From contig NC_089184.1 in the NCBI RefSeq assembly GCF_947507565.1, forward strand, positions 1,240,001 through 1,304,000: DNA of 64,000 nucleotides, in the 5' to 3' direction. The position numbers and the translations under genes were made by a program. The notes beneath the pieces are model-generated. The model made no database searches and was not told where the DNA came from. It saw only the letters and a program-made list of their open reading frames with translations. Source of the DNA: Oscarella lobularis. Its lineage: Eukaryota; Porifera; Homoscleromorpha; Homosclerophorida; Oscarellidae. Position 1 is the stretch's first letter. Each line of letters opens with the position of its first letter. This document shows positions 33,391 to 47,862 of this stretch, piece by piece.

Positions 33391-35665
33391 TTTCCAGGAC
33401 AAATTGTCCCAAGGACAAATTGTCCCAGGACAAATTGTCCCAGGACAAATTGTCCCAGGACAAATTGTCCCCAGGACAAATTGTACCAGGACAAATTGTC
33501 CAAGGACAAATTGTCCCAGGACAAATTGTCCAAGGACAAATTGTCCTCAGGACAAATTGTCCACAGGACAAATTGTCCTCAGGACAAATTGTCCCAAGAC
33601 AAATTGTCCCCAGGACAAATTGTCCCCAGGACAAATTGTCCTAGGACAAATTCTCCCAGGAAAAATTGTCCGAGGACAAATTGTCCCCAGGACAAATTGT
33701 CCCAGGACAAATTGTCCCCAGGACAAATTGTCCCCAGGACAAATTGTCGCAGGACAAATTGTCACAGGAAAAATTGTCCCCAGGACAAATTGTCCCAGGA
33801 CAAATTGTCCCCAGGACAAATTGTCCCCAGAACAAATTGTCCCAGGACAAATTGTCCCAGGACAAATTGTCCCCAGGACAAATTGTCCCCAGGACAAATT
33901 GTCACAGGACAAATTGTCCCCAAGACAAATTGTCCCCAGGACAAATTGTCCCCAGGACAAATTGTCCTAGGAAAAATTGTCCCAGGACAAATTGTCCCAG
34001 GACAAATTGTGCCAGGACAATTTGTCCTGGGGACAAATTGTCCCAGGACAAATTGTCCAAGGACAAATTGTCGTAAGACAAATTGTCCCAGGACAATTTG
34101 TCCCGAGGACAAATTGTCCTGGGGACAAATTGTCCTGGGGACAAATTGTCCCAAGACAAATTGTCCCAGAACAAATTGTCCCCAGGACAAATTGTCCCAG
34201 GACAAATTGTCCCAAGGACAAATTGTCCACAGGACAAATTGTACCAGGACAAATTGTCCAAGGACAAATTGTCCCAGGACAAATTGTCCAAGGACAAATT
34301 GTCCTCAGGACAAATTGTCCCCAGGACAAATTGTCCTCAGGACAAATTGTCCCAAGACAAATTGTCCCCAGGACAAATTGTCCCCAGGACAAATTGTACC
34401 AGGACAAATTGTCCAAGGACAAATTGTCCCAGGACAAATTGTCCAAGGACAAATTGTCCTCAGGACAAATTGTCCCCAGGACAAATTGTCCTCAGGACAA
34501 ATTGTCCCAAGACAAATTGTCCCCAGGACAAATTGTCCCGAGGACAAATTGTCCTAGGACAAATTCTCCCAGGAAAAATTGTCCCAGGACAAATTGTCCC
34601 CAGGACAAATTGTCCCAGGACAAATTGTCCCCAGGACAAATTGTCCCCAGGACAAATTGTCGCAGGACAAATTGTCACAGGAAAAATTGTCCCCAGGACA
34701 AATTGTCCCAGGACAAATTGTCCCCAGGACAAATTGTCCCCAGAACAAATTGTCCCAGGACAAATTGTCCCAGGACAAATTGTCCCCAGGACAAATTGTC
34801 CCCAGGACAAATTCTCACAGAACAAATTGTCCCCAAGACAAATTGTCCCCAGGACAAATTGTCCCCAGGACAAATTGTCCCAGGAAAAATTGTCCCAGGA
34901 CAAATTGTCCCAGGACAAATTGTGCCAGGACAATTTGTCCTGGGGACAAATTGTCCCAGGACAAATTGTCCCAGGACAAATTGTCGTAAGACAAATTGTC
35001 CCAAGACAATTTGTCACGAGGACAAATTGTCCTGGGGACAAATTGTCCCCAGGACAAATTGTCCCAAGACAAATTGTCCCAGAACAAATTGTCCCCAGGA
35101 CAAATTGTCCCAGGACAAATTGTCCCAAGGACAAATTGTCCACAGGAAAAATTGTACCAGGACAAATTGTCCAAGGACAAATTGTCCCAGGACAAATTGT
35201 CCAAGGACAAATTGTCCTCAGGACAAATTGTCCACAGGACAAATTGTCCTCAGGACAAATTGTCCCAAGACAAATTGTCCCCAGGACAAATTGTCCCCAG
35301 GACAAATTGTCCTAGGACAAATTCTCCCAGGAAAAATTGTCCCAGGACAAATTGTCCCCAGGACAAATTGTCCCAGGACAAATTGTCCCAGGACAAATTG
35401 TCCCAGGACAAATTGTCCCAGGACAAATTGTCCCCAGGACAAATTGTCCCCAGAACAAATTGTCCCAGGACAAATTGTCCCAGGACAAATTGTCCCCAGG
35501 ACAAATTGTCCTAGGACAAATTCTCCCAGGACAAATTGTCCCAGGACAAATTCTCCCAGGACAAATTGTCTTAGGACAAATTGTCCCAGGACAAATTGTC
35601 CCCAGGACAAATTGTCCCAGGACAATTTGTCCTGGGGACAAATTGTCCCCAGGACAAATTCTGAA
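33391..35665. repeat. GGACAAATTGTCC dyad array 5
   Basis: About 147 dyad units organised as a higher-order repeat of 913 bp: the pattern at 33641-33970 recurs from 34554, and part of it again after 35210. Marker variants include CCAAGGAC, GTCGTAAGAC and GTCCACAGGAC. Confidence 0.95.
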
Positions 35666-35774
35666 TAAATGCAGAATTAATTCCGAATTAATTCCGAATG
35701 AATGCAGAATTTATTCTGAATTAATGCAGAATTAATTCTGAATAATACAGAATTAATTCTGAATTAATGCGGAA
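35666..35774. repeat. AT-rich repeat, spacer 10
   Basis: Shortest AT-rich spacer, about 110 bp, before exon-block copy 5. Confidence 0.85.
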
Positions 35775-36134
35775 TAAAAGATCGTGAACTTACGTAGACA
35801 AGGTGCTTCAGCTTTCTTTTCAACATTCTATATTCTTTACGAGAGCTACGCTGCCATGAAGCATCCATGATCGTATGTAAGGTGAAGAAAACGACAGGCG
35901 CTCCGTCGTGAGTCGACGATACGTCGGCGATCGTTCTAAAAGATCGCTCGTACACCCCGAAACGCCATGACGACGAAAAACTTAGCAATAACCGTTCAGA
36001 ACGTGAAGGAACACGACAAGAAGTCGATCAAGAACCTCAAACTCGCTCGCTAAGCGATGCACAGGAGACGAACGACGAGCAGGGCTTTTCGAGTGTAACG
36101 CGCGCTAAAACATCGCGAAAAAATCTCACATTCT
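35775..36134 (-). pseudogene. INO80E-like exon 1 block, copy 5
   Basis: ATG at 35868, coding to 35794, donor intact, TTAC in place of the acceptor AG. Confidence 0.5.
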
Positions 36135-36966
36135 CTGAATAAACACAGAATTTATTCTGACTTAATGCAGGATTTATTCTGAATTAATTCAGAATTTATT
36201 CTGAATTAATTCAGAATTTATACTGAATTAATGTAGAATTAATTCTGAATAAAAGCAGAATTAATTCTGAATTATTGAAGAATAAAATCGGAATTTATTC
36301 TGAATTAATGAAAAAATTATTCTGACTTAATGCAGAATTTATTCTTAAATAATGTAGAATTAATTCCGAATAAATACAGAATTAATTCTGAATTAATGCA
36401 TAATAAATGCGGAATTTATTCTGAATTAATGCAGAATTTATTCCTAATTAATTCAGAAAATATTCTGAATAAATGCAGAATTAATTCTGAATTAATGCAG
36501 AATTGATTCTGAATAAATGCAGAATTTATTCTGAATTAATTTAGAATTAATTCTGAATTAAAACAGAATTTATTGTGCATTTATTATGAATTATTGCAGA
36601 ATTTATTCTGAATTAATACGAAATTAATTCTGAATTAATGCAGAATTTATTCTGAATTAATGCAAAATTAATTCTGAATTAATGCAGAATTTATTCTGAA
36701 TTAATGCAAAATTAATTCCGAATTAACGCAGAATTTATAATGGATAAATACAGAATTTATTCTGAATTAATGCAGAAATTATTCTAGATTATTGCAGAAT
36801 TTATTCTGAATTAATGCAGAACTTATTCTTAATTAATGCAGAACATATTCTTAATTAATGCAGAATTACTTCTGAATAAAAGCAGAATTAATTCTGAATT
36901 AATGCAGAATAAATGCAGAATTTATTCTGCATTAATGCAGAATTTATTCTGAATTAATTTAGAATT
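36135..36966. repeat. AT-rich repeat, spacer 11
   Basis: AT-rich family of a sub-type shared with 43988-44864 and 48223-49034 (markers GAAAAAATTATTCTGAC and AATTCCTAATTAATTC-like units). No gene is seen. Confidence 0.85.
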
Positions 36967-39900
36967 TCCAGGACAAATTGTCCCAGGAAAAATTGTCCCA
37001 GGACAAATTGTCCCAGGACAAATTGTCCCGAGGACAAATTCTCCCAGGACAAATTGTCCCAGAACAAATTGTCCCCAGGACAAATTGTCCCAGGACAAAT
37101 TGTCCCAGGAAAAATTGTCCCAGGACAAATTGTCCCAGGACAAATTGTCCCAAGAACAAATTGTCCACAGGACAAATTGTACCAGGACAAATTGTCCCAG
37201 GACAAATTGTCCCAGGACAAATTGTCCAAGGACAAATTGTCCTCAGGACAAATTGTCCCCAGGACAAATTGTCCTCAGGACAAATTGTCCCAAGACAAAT
37301 TGTCCCCAGGACAAATTGTCCCAGGACAAATTGTCCCAGGACAAATTGTCCCAGGAAAAATTGCCCAGGACAAATTGTCCCCGGACAAATTGTCCCAGGA
37401 CAAATTGTCCCAGGACAAATTGTCCCAGGACAATTGTCCGAGGACAAATTGTCCCCAGGACAAATTGTCCCAGGACATTGTCCAAAGGACAAATTGTCCC
37501 AGGACAAATTGTCCCGGGACAAATTGTCCCAGGACAAATTGTCCCAGGACAAATTGTCCCAGGACAAATTGTCCCAAGACAAATTGCCCCAAGACAAATT
37601 GTCCCAGGACAAATTGTCCCCAGGACAAATTGTCCCCAGGACAAATTGTCCCCAGGAAAAATTGTCCCCAGGAAAAATTGTCCCAAGGACAAATTGTCCC
37701 AGGACAAATTGTCCCAGGACAAATTGTCCCAGGACAAATTGTCCCAGGACAAATTGTCCAAGGACATATTGTCTCAGGACAAAATCTCCCAGGACAAATT
37801 GTCCCCTAAACAAATTGTCCCAAGGACAAATTGTCTCAGGACAAATTGTCCCAGGACAAATTGTGCCAGGACAAATTGTGCCCAGGACAAATTGTCCCAG
37901 GACAAATTGTGCCAGGACAATTTGTCCCAGGACAAATTGTCCCCAAGACAAATTGTTCCCAGGACAAATTGTGCCCAGGACAAATTGTCCCAGGACAAAT
38001 TGTCCCCAAGACAAATTGTTCCCAGGACAAATTGTCCGAAAGACAAATTGTCCCCAGGACAAATTGTCCCCAGGACAAGTTGTCCCAGGACAAATTCTCT
38101 CAGGACAAAATTTCACAGGACAAATTGTCCCCAAGACAAATTGTCCCCAGGACAAATTGTCCCAGGACAAATTGTCCCGGGACAAATTGTGCCAGGACAA
38201 TTTGTCCTGGGGACAAATTGTCCCCAGGACAAATTGTCCCCAGAACAATTTGTCCTGGGGACAAATTGTCCTGGGGCAAATTGTCCTGGGGACAAATTGT
38301 CCCAAGACAAATTGTCCCAGAACAAATTGTCCCAAGGACAAATTGTCCCCAGGATAAATTGTCCCAGGACAAATTGTCCCAGGACAAATTGTCCTAGGAC
38401 AAATTGTCCTAGGACAAATTGTCCCGAGGACAAATTGTCTTAGGACAAATTGTCCCAGGACAAATTGTCCCAGGACAAATTGTCCCCAGGACAAATTGTC
38501 CCAGGACAAATTGTCCCAGGACAAATTGTCCCCAGGACAAATTGTCCCCAGGACAAATTGTCCCATGAAAAATTGTCCCAGGACAAATTGTCCCAGGACA
38601 AATTGTCCCAGGACAAATTGTCCCTAGGACAAATTGTCCCCAGGAAAAATTGTCCCCAGGACAAATTGTCCCAGGACAAATTGTCCCAGGACAAATTGTC
38701 CCAGGACAAATTGTCCCGGGACAAATTGTGCCAGGACAATTTGTCCTGGGGACAAATTGTCCCCAGGACAAATTGTCCCCAGAACAAATTGTCCCAGGAC
38801 AAATTGTCCAAGGACAAATTGTCCCCAGGACAAATTGTCCCAGGACAAATTGTCCCCAGGACAAATTGTCCCCAGGACAAATTGTCCCAGGACAAATTGT
38901 CCCAGGACAAATTGTCCCAGGACAAATTGTCCCAGGACAAATTGTCCCCAGGACAAATTGTCCCCAAGACAAATTGTCCCCAGGACAAATTGTCCCACGA
39001 CAAATTCTCCCAGGACAAATTGTCTTAGGACAAATTGTCCCAGGACAAATTGTCCCCAGGACAAATTGTCCCAGGACAAATTGTCCCAGGACAAATTGTC
39101 CCCAGGACAAATTGTCCCATGACAAATTGTCCCAGGAGAAATTGTCCCAGGACAAATTGTCCCAGGACAAATTGTCCCTAGGACAAATTGTCCCCAGGAC
39201 AAATTGTCCCCAGGACAAATTATCCCAGGACAAATTGTCCCAGGACAAATTGTCCCAGGACAAATTGTCCCGGGACAAATTGTGCCAGGACAATTTGTCC
39301 TGGGGACAAATTGTCCCCAGGACAAATTGTTTCCAGAACAAATTGTCCCAGGACAAATTGTCCAAGGACAAATTGTCCCCAGGACAAATTGTCCAAGGAC
39401 AAATTGTCCCCAGGACAAATTGTCCCCAGGACAAATTGTCCCAGGACAAATTGTCCAAGGACAAATTGTCCCAGGACAAATTGTCCCAGGACAAATTGTC
39501 CCCAGGACAAATTGTCCCACGACAAATTCTCCCAGGACAAATTGTCTTAGGACAAATTGTCCCAGGACAAATTGTCCCCAGGACAAATTGTCCCAGGACA
39601 AATTGTCCCAGGACAAATTGTCCCCAGGACAAATTGTCCCCAGGACAAATTGTTCCAGGACAAATTGTCGCAGGACAAATTGTCCTAGGACAAATTGTCC
39701 CAGGACAAATTGTCCCAGGAGAAATTGTCGTAAGACAAATTGTCCCAGGACAATTTGTCCCGAGGACAAATTGTCCTGGGGACAAATTGTCCCCAGGACA
39801 AATTGTCCCAAGAAAAATTGTCTCAGAACAAATTGTCCCCAGGACAAAATGTCCCCAGGACAAATTGTCCCAGGACAAATTGTCCTAGGACAAATTGTCC

Positions 39901-42900
39901 CCAGGACAAATTGTCCCGAGGACAAATTGTCTTAGGAAAAATTGTCCCAGAACAAATTGTCCCAGGACAAATTGTCCCCAGGAAAAATTGTCCCATGACA
40001 AATTGTCCCAGGACAAATTGTCCCAGGACAAATTGTCCCAGGACAAATTGTCCCCAGGACAAATTGTCCCCAGGACAAATTGTCCCAAGACAAATTGTCC
40101 CAGGAAAAATTGTCCCAGGACAAATTGTCCCAGGACAAATTGTCCCGGGACAAATTGTGCCAGGACAATTTGTCCTGGGGACAAATTGTCCCCAGGACAA
40201 ATTGTCCCCAGAACAAATTGTCCCAGGACAAATTGTCCAAGGACAAATTGTCCCCAGGACAAATTGTCCAAGGACAAATTGTCCCCAGGACAAATTGTCC
40301 CCAGGACAAATTGTCCCAGGACAAATTGTCCAAGGACAAATTGTCCCAGGACAAATTGTCCCAGGACAAATTGTCCCCAGGACAAATTGTCCCCAAGACA
40401 AATTGTCCCCAGGACAAATTGTCCCACGACAAATTCTCCCAGGACAAATTGTCTTAGGACAAATTGTCCCAGGACAAATTGTCCCCAGGACAAATTGTCC
40501 CAGGACAAATTGTCCCAGGACAAATTGTCCCCAGGACAAATTGTCCCCAGGACAAATTGTTCCAGGAAAAATTGTCCCAGGACAAATTGTCCTAGGACAA
40601 ATTGTCCCAGGACAAATTGTCCCAGGAGAAATTGTCGTAAGACAAATTGTCCCAGGACAATTTGTCCCGAGGACAAATTGTCCTGGGGACAAATTGTCCC
40701 CAGGACAAACTGTCCCAAGAAAAATTGTCTCAGAACAAATTGTCCCCAGGACAAAATGTCCCCAGGACAAATTGTCCCAGGACAAATTGTCCTAGGACAA
40801 ATTGTCCCCAGGACAAATTGTCCCGAGGACAAATTGTCTTAGGAAAAATTGTCCCAGAACAAATTGTCCCAGGACAAATTGTCCCCAGGAAAAATTGTCC
40901 CATGACAAATTGTCCCAGGACAAATTGTCCCAGGAGAAATTGTCCCAGGACAAATTGTCCCCAGGACAAATTGTCCCCAGGACAAATTGTCCCAAGACAA
41001 ATTGTCCCAGGAAAAATTGTCCCAGGACAAATTGTCCCAGGACAAATTGTCCCGGGACAAATTGTGCCAGGACAATTTGTCCTGGGGACAAATTGTCCCC
41101 AGGACAAATTGTCCCCAGAACAAATTGTCCCAGGACAAATTGTCCAAGGACAAATTGTCCCCAGGACAAATTGTCCAAGGACAAATTGTCCCCAGGACAA
41201 ATTGTCCCCAGGACAAATTGTCCCAGGACAAATTGTCCAAGGACAAATTGTCCCAGGACAAATTGTCCCAGGACAAATTGTCCCCAGGACAAATTGTCCC
41301 CAAGACAAATTGTCCCCAGGACAAATTGTCCCACGACAAATTCTCCCAGGACAAATTGTCTTAGGACAAATTGTCCCAGGACAAATTGTCCCCAGGACAA
41401 ATTGTCCCAGGACAAATTGTCCCAGGACAAATTGTCCCCAGGACAAATTGTCCCCAGGACAAATTGTTCCAGGAAAAATTGTCCCAGGACAAATTGTCCT
41501 AGGACAAATTGTCCCAGGACAAATTGTCCCAGGAGAAATTGTCGTAAGACAAATTGTCCCAGGACAATTTGTCCCGAGGACAAATTGTCCTGGGGACAAA
41601 TTGTCCCCAGGACAAACTGTCCCAAGAAAAATTGTCTCAGAACAAATTGTCCCCAGGACAAAATGTCCCCAGGACAAATTGTCCCAGGACAAATTGTCCT
41701 AGGACAAATTGTCCCCAGGACAAATTGTCCCGAGGACAAATTGTCTTAGGAAAAATTGTCCCAGAACAAATTGTCCCAGGACAAATTGTCCCCAGGAAAA
41801 ATTGTCCCATGACAAATTGTCCCAGGACAAATTGTCCCAGGAGAAATTGTCCCAGGACAAATTGTCCCCAGGACAAATTGTCCCCAGGACAAATTGTCCC
41901 AAGACAAATTGTCCCAGGAAAAATTGTCCCAGGACAAATTGTCCCAGGACAAATTGTCCCGGGACAAATTGTGCCAGGACAATTTGTCCTGGGGACAAAT
42001 TGTCCCCAGGACAAATTGTCCCGAGAACAAATTGTCCCAGGACAAATTGTCCCAGGACAAATTGTCCCAGGACAAATTGTCCCCAGGACAAATTGTCCCA
42101 GGACAAATTGTCCCCAGGACAAATTGTCCCCAGGACAAATTGTCCCAGGACAAATTGTCCCGGGACAAATTGTCCCAGGACAAATTGTCCCCAGGACAAA
42201 TTGTCCCCAGAACAAATTGTCCCAGGACAAATTGTCCCAGGACAAATTGTCCCCAGGACAAATTGTCCCAGGACAAATTGTCCCCAGGACAAATTGTCCC
42301 CAGGACAAATTGTCCCAGGACAAATTGTCCCCAGAACAAATTGTCCCAGGACATAATTGTCCCAGGACAAATTGTCCCCAGGACAAATTGTCCCAGGACA
42401 AATTGTCCCAGGACAAATTGTCCCCAGGACAAATTGTCCCAGGACAAATTGTCCCAGGACAAATTGTCCCCAGGACAAATTGTCCCCAGAACAAATTGTC
42501 CCAGGACAAATTGTCCCAGGACAAATTGTCCCCAGGACAAATTGTCCCAGGACAAATTGTCCCGAGGACAAACTGTCCCCAGGACAAATTGTCCCAGGAC
42601 AAATTGTCCCAGGACAAATTGTCCCAGGACAAATTGCGCCAGGACAATTTGTCCTGGGGACAAATTGTCCCAAGGACAAATTGGCCCCAGGACAAATTGT
42701 CCCAGGACAAATTGTCCCCAGGACAAATAGTCCCAGGACAAATTGTCCCAGGACAAATTGTCCCAGGACAAATTGTCCCCAAGACAAAATGTCCCCAGGA
42801 CAAATTGTCCCAGGACAAATTCTCCCAGGACAAATTGTCTTAGGACAAATTGTCCCAGGACAAATTGTCCCCAGGACAAATTGTCCCAGGACAATTTGTC

Positions 42901-42930
42901 CTGGGGACAAATTGTCCCCAGGACAAATTC
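36967..42930. repeat. GGACAAATTGTCC dyad array 6 (largest)
   Basis: About 385 dyad units over 6 kb. A 907-bp higher-order unit is repeated almost identically: the same open-frame starts recur at 39740, 40647 and 41554 and at 39895, 40802 and 41709. The first part (37360-37800) has local deletions such as CATTGTCC that are shared with array 8. Confidence 0.95.
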
Positions 42931-43627
42931 TGAATAAATGCAGAATTAATTCAGAATTAATTCCGAATTAATGCAGAATTTATTCTGAATTAATGCAGAA
43001 TTTATTCGGAACTAATGCCGAATTTATTCTGAATAAATGCGGAATTTATTCTGAATTAATGCAGAATTTATTCTGAATTAATTCAGAACTTATTCTGAAT
43101 TAATGCAGAATTTATTCTGAATAAATGTAGCATTTATTCTGAATTAATTCAGAATTAATTCTGAATTAATGCAGAATTTATTCTGAATTAATGTAGAATT
43201 TATTCGGAACTAATGCCGAATTTATTCTGAATAAATGCGGAATTTATTCTGAATTAATGCAGAATTTTTTCTGAATTAATGCAGAACTTATTCTGAATTA
43301 ATGCAGAATTTATTCTGAATAAATGTAGCATTTATTCTGAATTAATTCAGAATTAATTCTGAATTAATGCAGAATTTATTCTGAATTAATGCAGAATTTA
43401 TTCTGAATAAATGCAGAATTAATTCTGAATTAATGCAGAATAAATGCGAAATTTATTCTGAATTAATGCAGAATTAATTCAGAATTTATTCTGAATAAAT
43501 GCAGAATTAATTCTGAATTAATGCAGAAAAAATGCGGATTTTATTCTGAATTAATGCAGAATTTATTCTGAATTAATGCAGAATTAATTCTGAATAAATA
43601 CAGAATTAATTCTGAATTAATGCGGAA
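42931..43627. repeat. AT-rich repeat, spacer 12
   Basis: AT-rich family, close to spacer 3, with the same internal duplicate. No gene is seen. Confidence 0.85.
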
Positions 43628-43987
43628 TAAAAGATCGTGAACTTACGTAGACAAGGTGCTTCAGCTTTCTTTTCAACATTCTATATTCTTTACGAGAGCT
43701 ACGCTGCCATGAAGCATCCATGATCGTATGTAAGGTGAAGAAAACGACAGGCGCTCCGTCGTGAGTCGACGATACGTCGGCGATCGTTCTAAAAGATCGC
43801 TCGTACACCCCGAAACGCCATGACGACGAAAAACTTAGCAATAACCGTTCAGAACGTGAAGGAACACGACAAGAAGTCGATCAAGAACCTCAAACTCGCT
43901 CGCTAAGCGATGCACAGGAGACGAACGACGAGCAGGGCTTTTCGAGTGTAACGCGCGCTAAAACATCGCGAAAAAATCTCACATTCT
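43628..43987 (-). pseudogene. INO80E-like exon 1 block, copy 6
   Basis: ATG at 43721, coding to 43647, donor intact. Confidence 0.5.
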
Positions 43988-44864
43988 CTGAATAAACACA
44001 GAATTTATTATGACTTAATGCAGGATTTATTCTGAATTAATTCAGAATTTATTCTGAATTAATTCAGAATTTATACTGAATTAATGTAGAATTAATTCTG
44101 AATAAAAGCAGAATTAATTCTGAATTATTGAAGAATAAAATCGGAATTTATTCTGAATTAATGAAAAAATTATTCTGACTTAATGCAGAATTTATTCTTA
44201 AATAATGTAGAATTAATTCCGAATAAATGCAGAATTAATTCTGAATCAATGCATAATAAATGCTGAATTTATTCTGAATTAATGCAGAATTTATTCCTAA
44301 TTAATTCAGAAATTATTCTGAATTAATGCAGAATTAATTCTGAATTAATGCAGAATTGATTCTGAATAAATGCAGAATTTATTCTGAATTAATTCAGAAT
44401 TTATTCTGAATTAAAACAGAATTTATTCTGCATTTATTCTGAATTATTGCAGAATTTATTCTGAATTAATACCAAATTAATTCTGAATTAATGAAGAATT
44501 TATTCTGAATTAATGCAGAATTTATTCCTAATTAATTCAGAAATTATTCTGAATTAATGCAGAATTAATTCTGAATTAATGCAAAATTAATTCTAAATTA
44601 ATGCAGAATTTATTCTGAATTAATGCAGAATTAATTCTGAATTAACGCAGAATTTATAATGGATTAATGCAGAATTTATTCTGAATTAATGCAGAAATTA
44701 TTCTAGATTATTGCAGAATTTATTCTGAATTAATGCAGAACTTATTCTTAATTAATGCAGAATTACTTCTGAATAAATGCAGAATTAATTCTGAATTAAT
44801 GAAGAATAAATGCAGAATTTATTCTGCATTAATGCAGAATTTATTCTGAATTAATTTAGAATTT
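43988..44864. repeat. AT-rich repeat, spacer 13
   Basis: AT-rich family, same sub-type as spacer 11. No gene is seen. Confidence 0.85.
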
Positions 44865-46385
44865 CCAGGACAAATTGTCCCAGGACAAATTGTCCGAGGA
44901 CAAATTGTCCCAGGACAAATTGTGCCAGGACAATTTATCCTGGGGACAATTTGTCCCCACGACAAATTGTCCCAGGACAAATTGTCCCAGGACAAATTGT
45001 CCCCAGGACAAATTGTCCCCAGGACAAATTGTCCCAGGACAAATTGTCCCAGGACAAATTGTCCCAGGACAAATTGTCCCAGGACAAATTGTCGTAAGAC
45101 AAATTGTCCCAGGACAATTTGTCCCGAGGACAAATTGTCCCAGGAAAAATTGTCCCCAGGAAAAATTGTCCCAGGACAAATTGTCCCAGGACAAATTGTC
45201 CCAGGACAAATTGTCCCAAGACAAATTGTCCTAGGACAAATTGTCCCAGGACAAATTGTCCCAGGACAAATTGTCGTAAGACAAAATGTCCCAGGACAAT
45301 TTGTCCCGAGGACAAATTGTCCTGGGGACAAATTGTCCCCAGGACAAATTCTCCCAAGAAAAATTGTCCCAGAACAAATTGTCCCCAGGACAAATTGTCC
45401 CCAGGACAAATTGTCCCCAGGACAAATTGTCCCAGGACAAATTGTCCCAGGACAAATTATCCTAGGACAAATTGTCCCAGGACAAATTGTCCCAGGACAA
45501 ATTGTCGTAAGAAAAATTGTCCCAGGACAATTTGTCCCGAGGACAAATTGTCCCCAGGACAAATTGTCCAATGACAAATTGTCCCAGGACAAATTGTCCC
45601 AGGACAAATTGTCCCCAGGACAAATTGTCCCCAGGACAAATTGTCCCAAGACAAATTGTCCCCGGACAAATTGTCCTAGGACAAATTGTCCCCAGGACAA
45701 ATTGTCCCGAGGACAAATTGTCTTAGGACAAATTGTCCCAGGACAAATTGTCCCAGGACAAATTGTCCCCAGGACAAATTGTCCAATGACAAATTGTCCC
45801 AGGACAAATTGTCCCAGGACAAATTGTCCCAGGACAAATTGTCCCCAGGACAAATTGTCCCCAGGACAAATTGTCCCCAGGACAAATTGTCCCGGGACAA
45901 ATTGTGCCAGGACAAATTGTCCCCAGAACAAATTGTCCCAGGACAAATTGTCCCAGGACAAATTGTCCCCAGGACAAATTGTCCCCAGAACAAATTGTCC
46001 CAGGACAAATTGTCCCAGGAAAAATTGTCCCCAGGACAAATTGTCCAAGGACAAATTGTCCCAGGACAAATTGTCCCAGGACAAATTGTCCCCAGGACAA
46101 ATTGTCCCCAGGACAAATTGTCCCAGGACAAATTGTCCCAGGACAAATTGTCCCCAGGACAAATTGTCCCCAGGACAAATTGTCCTAGGACAAATTGTCC
46201 CAGGACAAATTGTCCCAGGACAAATTGTCCCCAAGACAAATTGTCCCCAGGACAAATTGTCCCAGGACAAATTCTCCCAGGACAAATTGTCTTAGGACAA
46301 ATTGTCCCAAGACAAATTGTCCCCAGGACAAATTGTCCCAGGACAATTTGTCCTGGGGACAAATTGTCCCCAGGACAAATTCTGA
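44865..46385. repeat. GGACAAATTGTCC dyad array 7
   Basis: About 98 dyad units. The markers GTCGTAAGAC and CAATTTGTCCCGAGGAC appear three times at about 190-230-bp spacing. Confidence 0.95.
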
Positions 46386-47079
46386 ATAAATGCAGAATTA
46401 ATTCAGAATTAATTCCGAATTAATGCAGAATTTATTCTGAATTAATGCAGAATTTATTCGGAACTAATGCCGAATTTATTCTGAATAAATGCGGAATTTA
46501 TTCTGAATTAATGCAGAATTTATTCTGAATTAATGCAGAACTTATTCTGAATTAATGTAGAATTTATTCTGAATAAATGTAGCATTTATTCTGAATTAAT
46601 TCAGAATTAATTCTGAATTAATGCAGAATTTATTCTGAATTAATGCAGAATTTATTCGGAACTAATGCCGAATTTATTCTGAATAAATGCGGAATTTATT
46701 CTGAATTAATGCAGAATTTATTCTGAATTAATGCAGAACTTATTCTGAAGTAATGCAGAATTTATTCTGAATAAATGTAGCATTTATTCTGAATTAATTC
46801 AGAATTAATTCTGAATTAATGCAGAATTTATTCTGAATTAATGCAGAATTTATTCTGAATAAATGCAGAACTAATTCTGAATTAATGCAGAATAAATGCG
46901 AAATTTATTCTGAATTAATGCAGAATTAATTCAGAATTTATTCTGAATAAATGCAGAATTAATTCTGAATTAATGCAGAAAAAATGCGGATTTTATTCTG
47001 AATTAATGCAGAATTTATTCTGAATTAATGCAGAATTAATTCTGAATAAATACAGAATTAATTCTGAATTAATGCGGAA
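46386..47079. repeat. AT-rich repeat, spacer 14
   Basis: AT-rich family, near-copy of spacers 3 and 12. No gene is seen. Confidence 0.85.
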
Positions 47080-47439
47080 TAAAAGATCGTGAACTTACGT
47101 AGACAAGGTGCTTCAGCTTTCTTTTCAACATTCTATATTCTTTACGAGAGCTACGCTGCCATGAAGCATCCATGATCGTATGTAAGGTGAAGAAAACGAC
47201 AGGCGCTCCGTCGTGAGTCGACGATACGTCGGCGATCGTTCTAAAAGATCGCTCGTACACCCCGAAACGCCATGACGACGAAAAACTTAGCAATAACCGT
47301 TCAGAACGTGACGGAACACGACAAGAAGTCGATCAAGAACCTCAAACTCGCTCGCTAAGCGATGCACAGGAGACGAACGACGAGCAGGGCTTTTCGAGTG
47401 TAACGCGCGCTAAAATATCGCGAAAAAATCTCACATTCT
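47080..47439 (-). pseudogene. INO80E-like exon 1 block, copy 7
   Basis: ATG at 47173, coding to 47099, donor intact. Shares GAACGTGACGG with copies 2 and 8. Confidence 0.5.
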
Positions 47440-47862
47440 CTGAATAAACACAGAATTTATTCTGACTTAATGCAGGATTTATTCTGAATTAATTCAGAAT
47501 TTATTCTGAATTAATTCAGAACTTATTCTGAAGTAATGCAGAATTTATTCTGAATAAATGTAGCATTTATTCTGAATTAATTCAGAATTTATTCTGAATT
47601 AATGCAGAATTTATTCTGAATTAATGCAGAATTTATTCTGAATAAATGCAGAATTAATTCTGAATTAATGCAGAATAAATGCGAAATTTATTCTGAATTA
47701 ATGCAGAATTAATTCAGAATTTATTCTGAATAAATGCAGAATTAATTCTGAATTAATGCAGAAAAAATGCGGATTTTATTCTGAATTAATGCAGAATTTA
47801 TTCTGAATTAATGCAGAATTAATTCTGAATAAATACAGAATTAATTCTGAATTAATGCGGAA
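47440..47862. repeat. AT-rich repeat, spacer 15 (no dyad array)
   Basis: AT-rich family. The dyad array expected between two exon blocks is missing here, so copies 7 and 8 lie only 783 bp apart. Confidence 0.85.
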
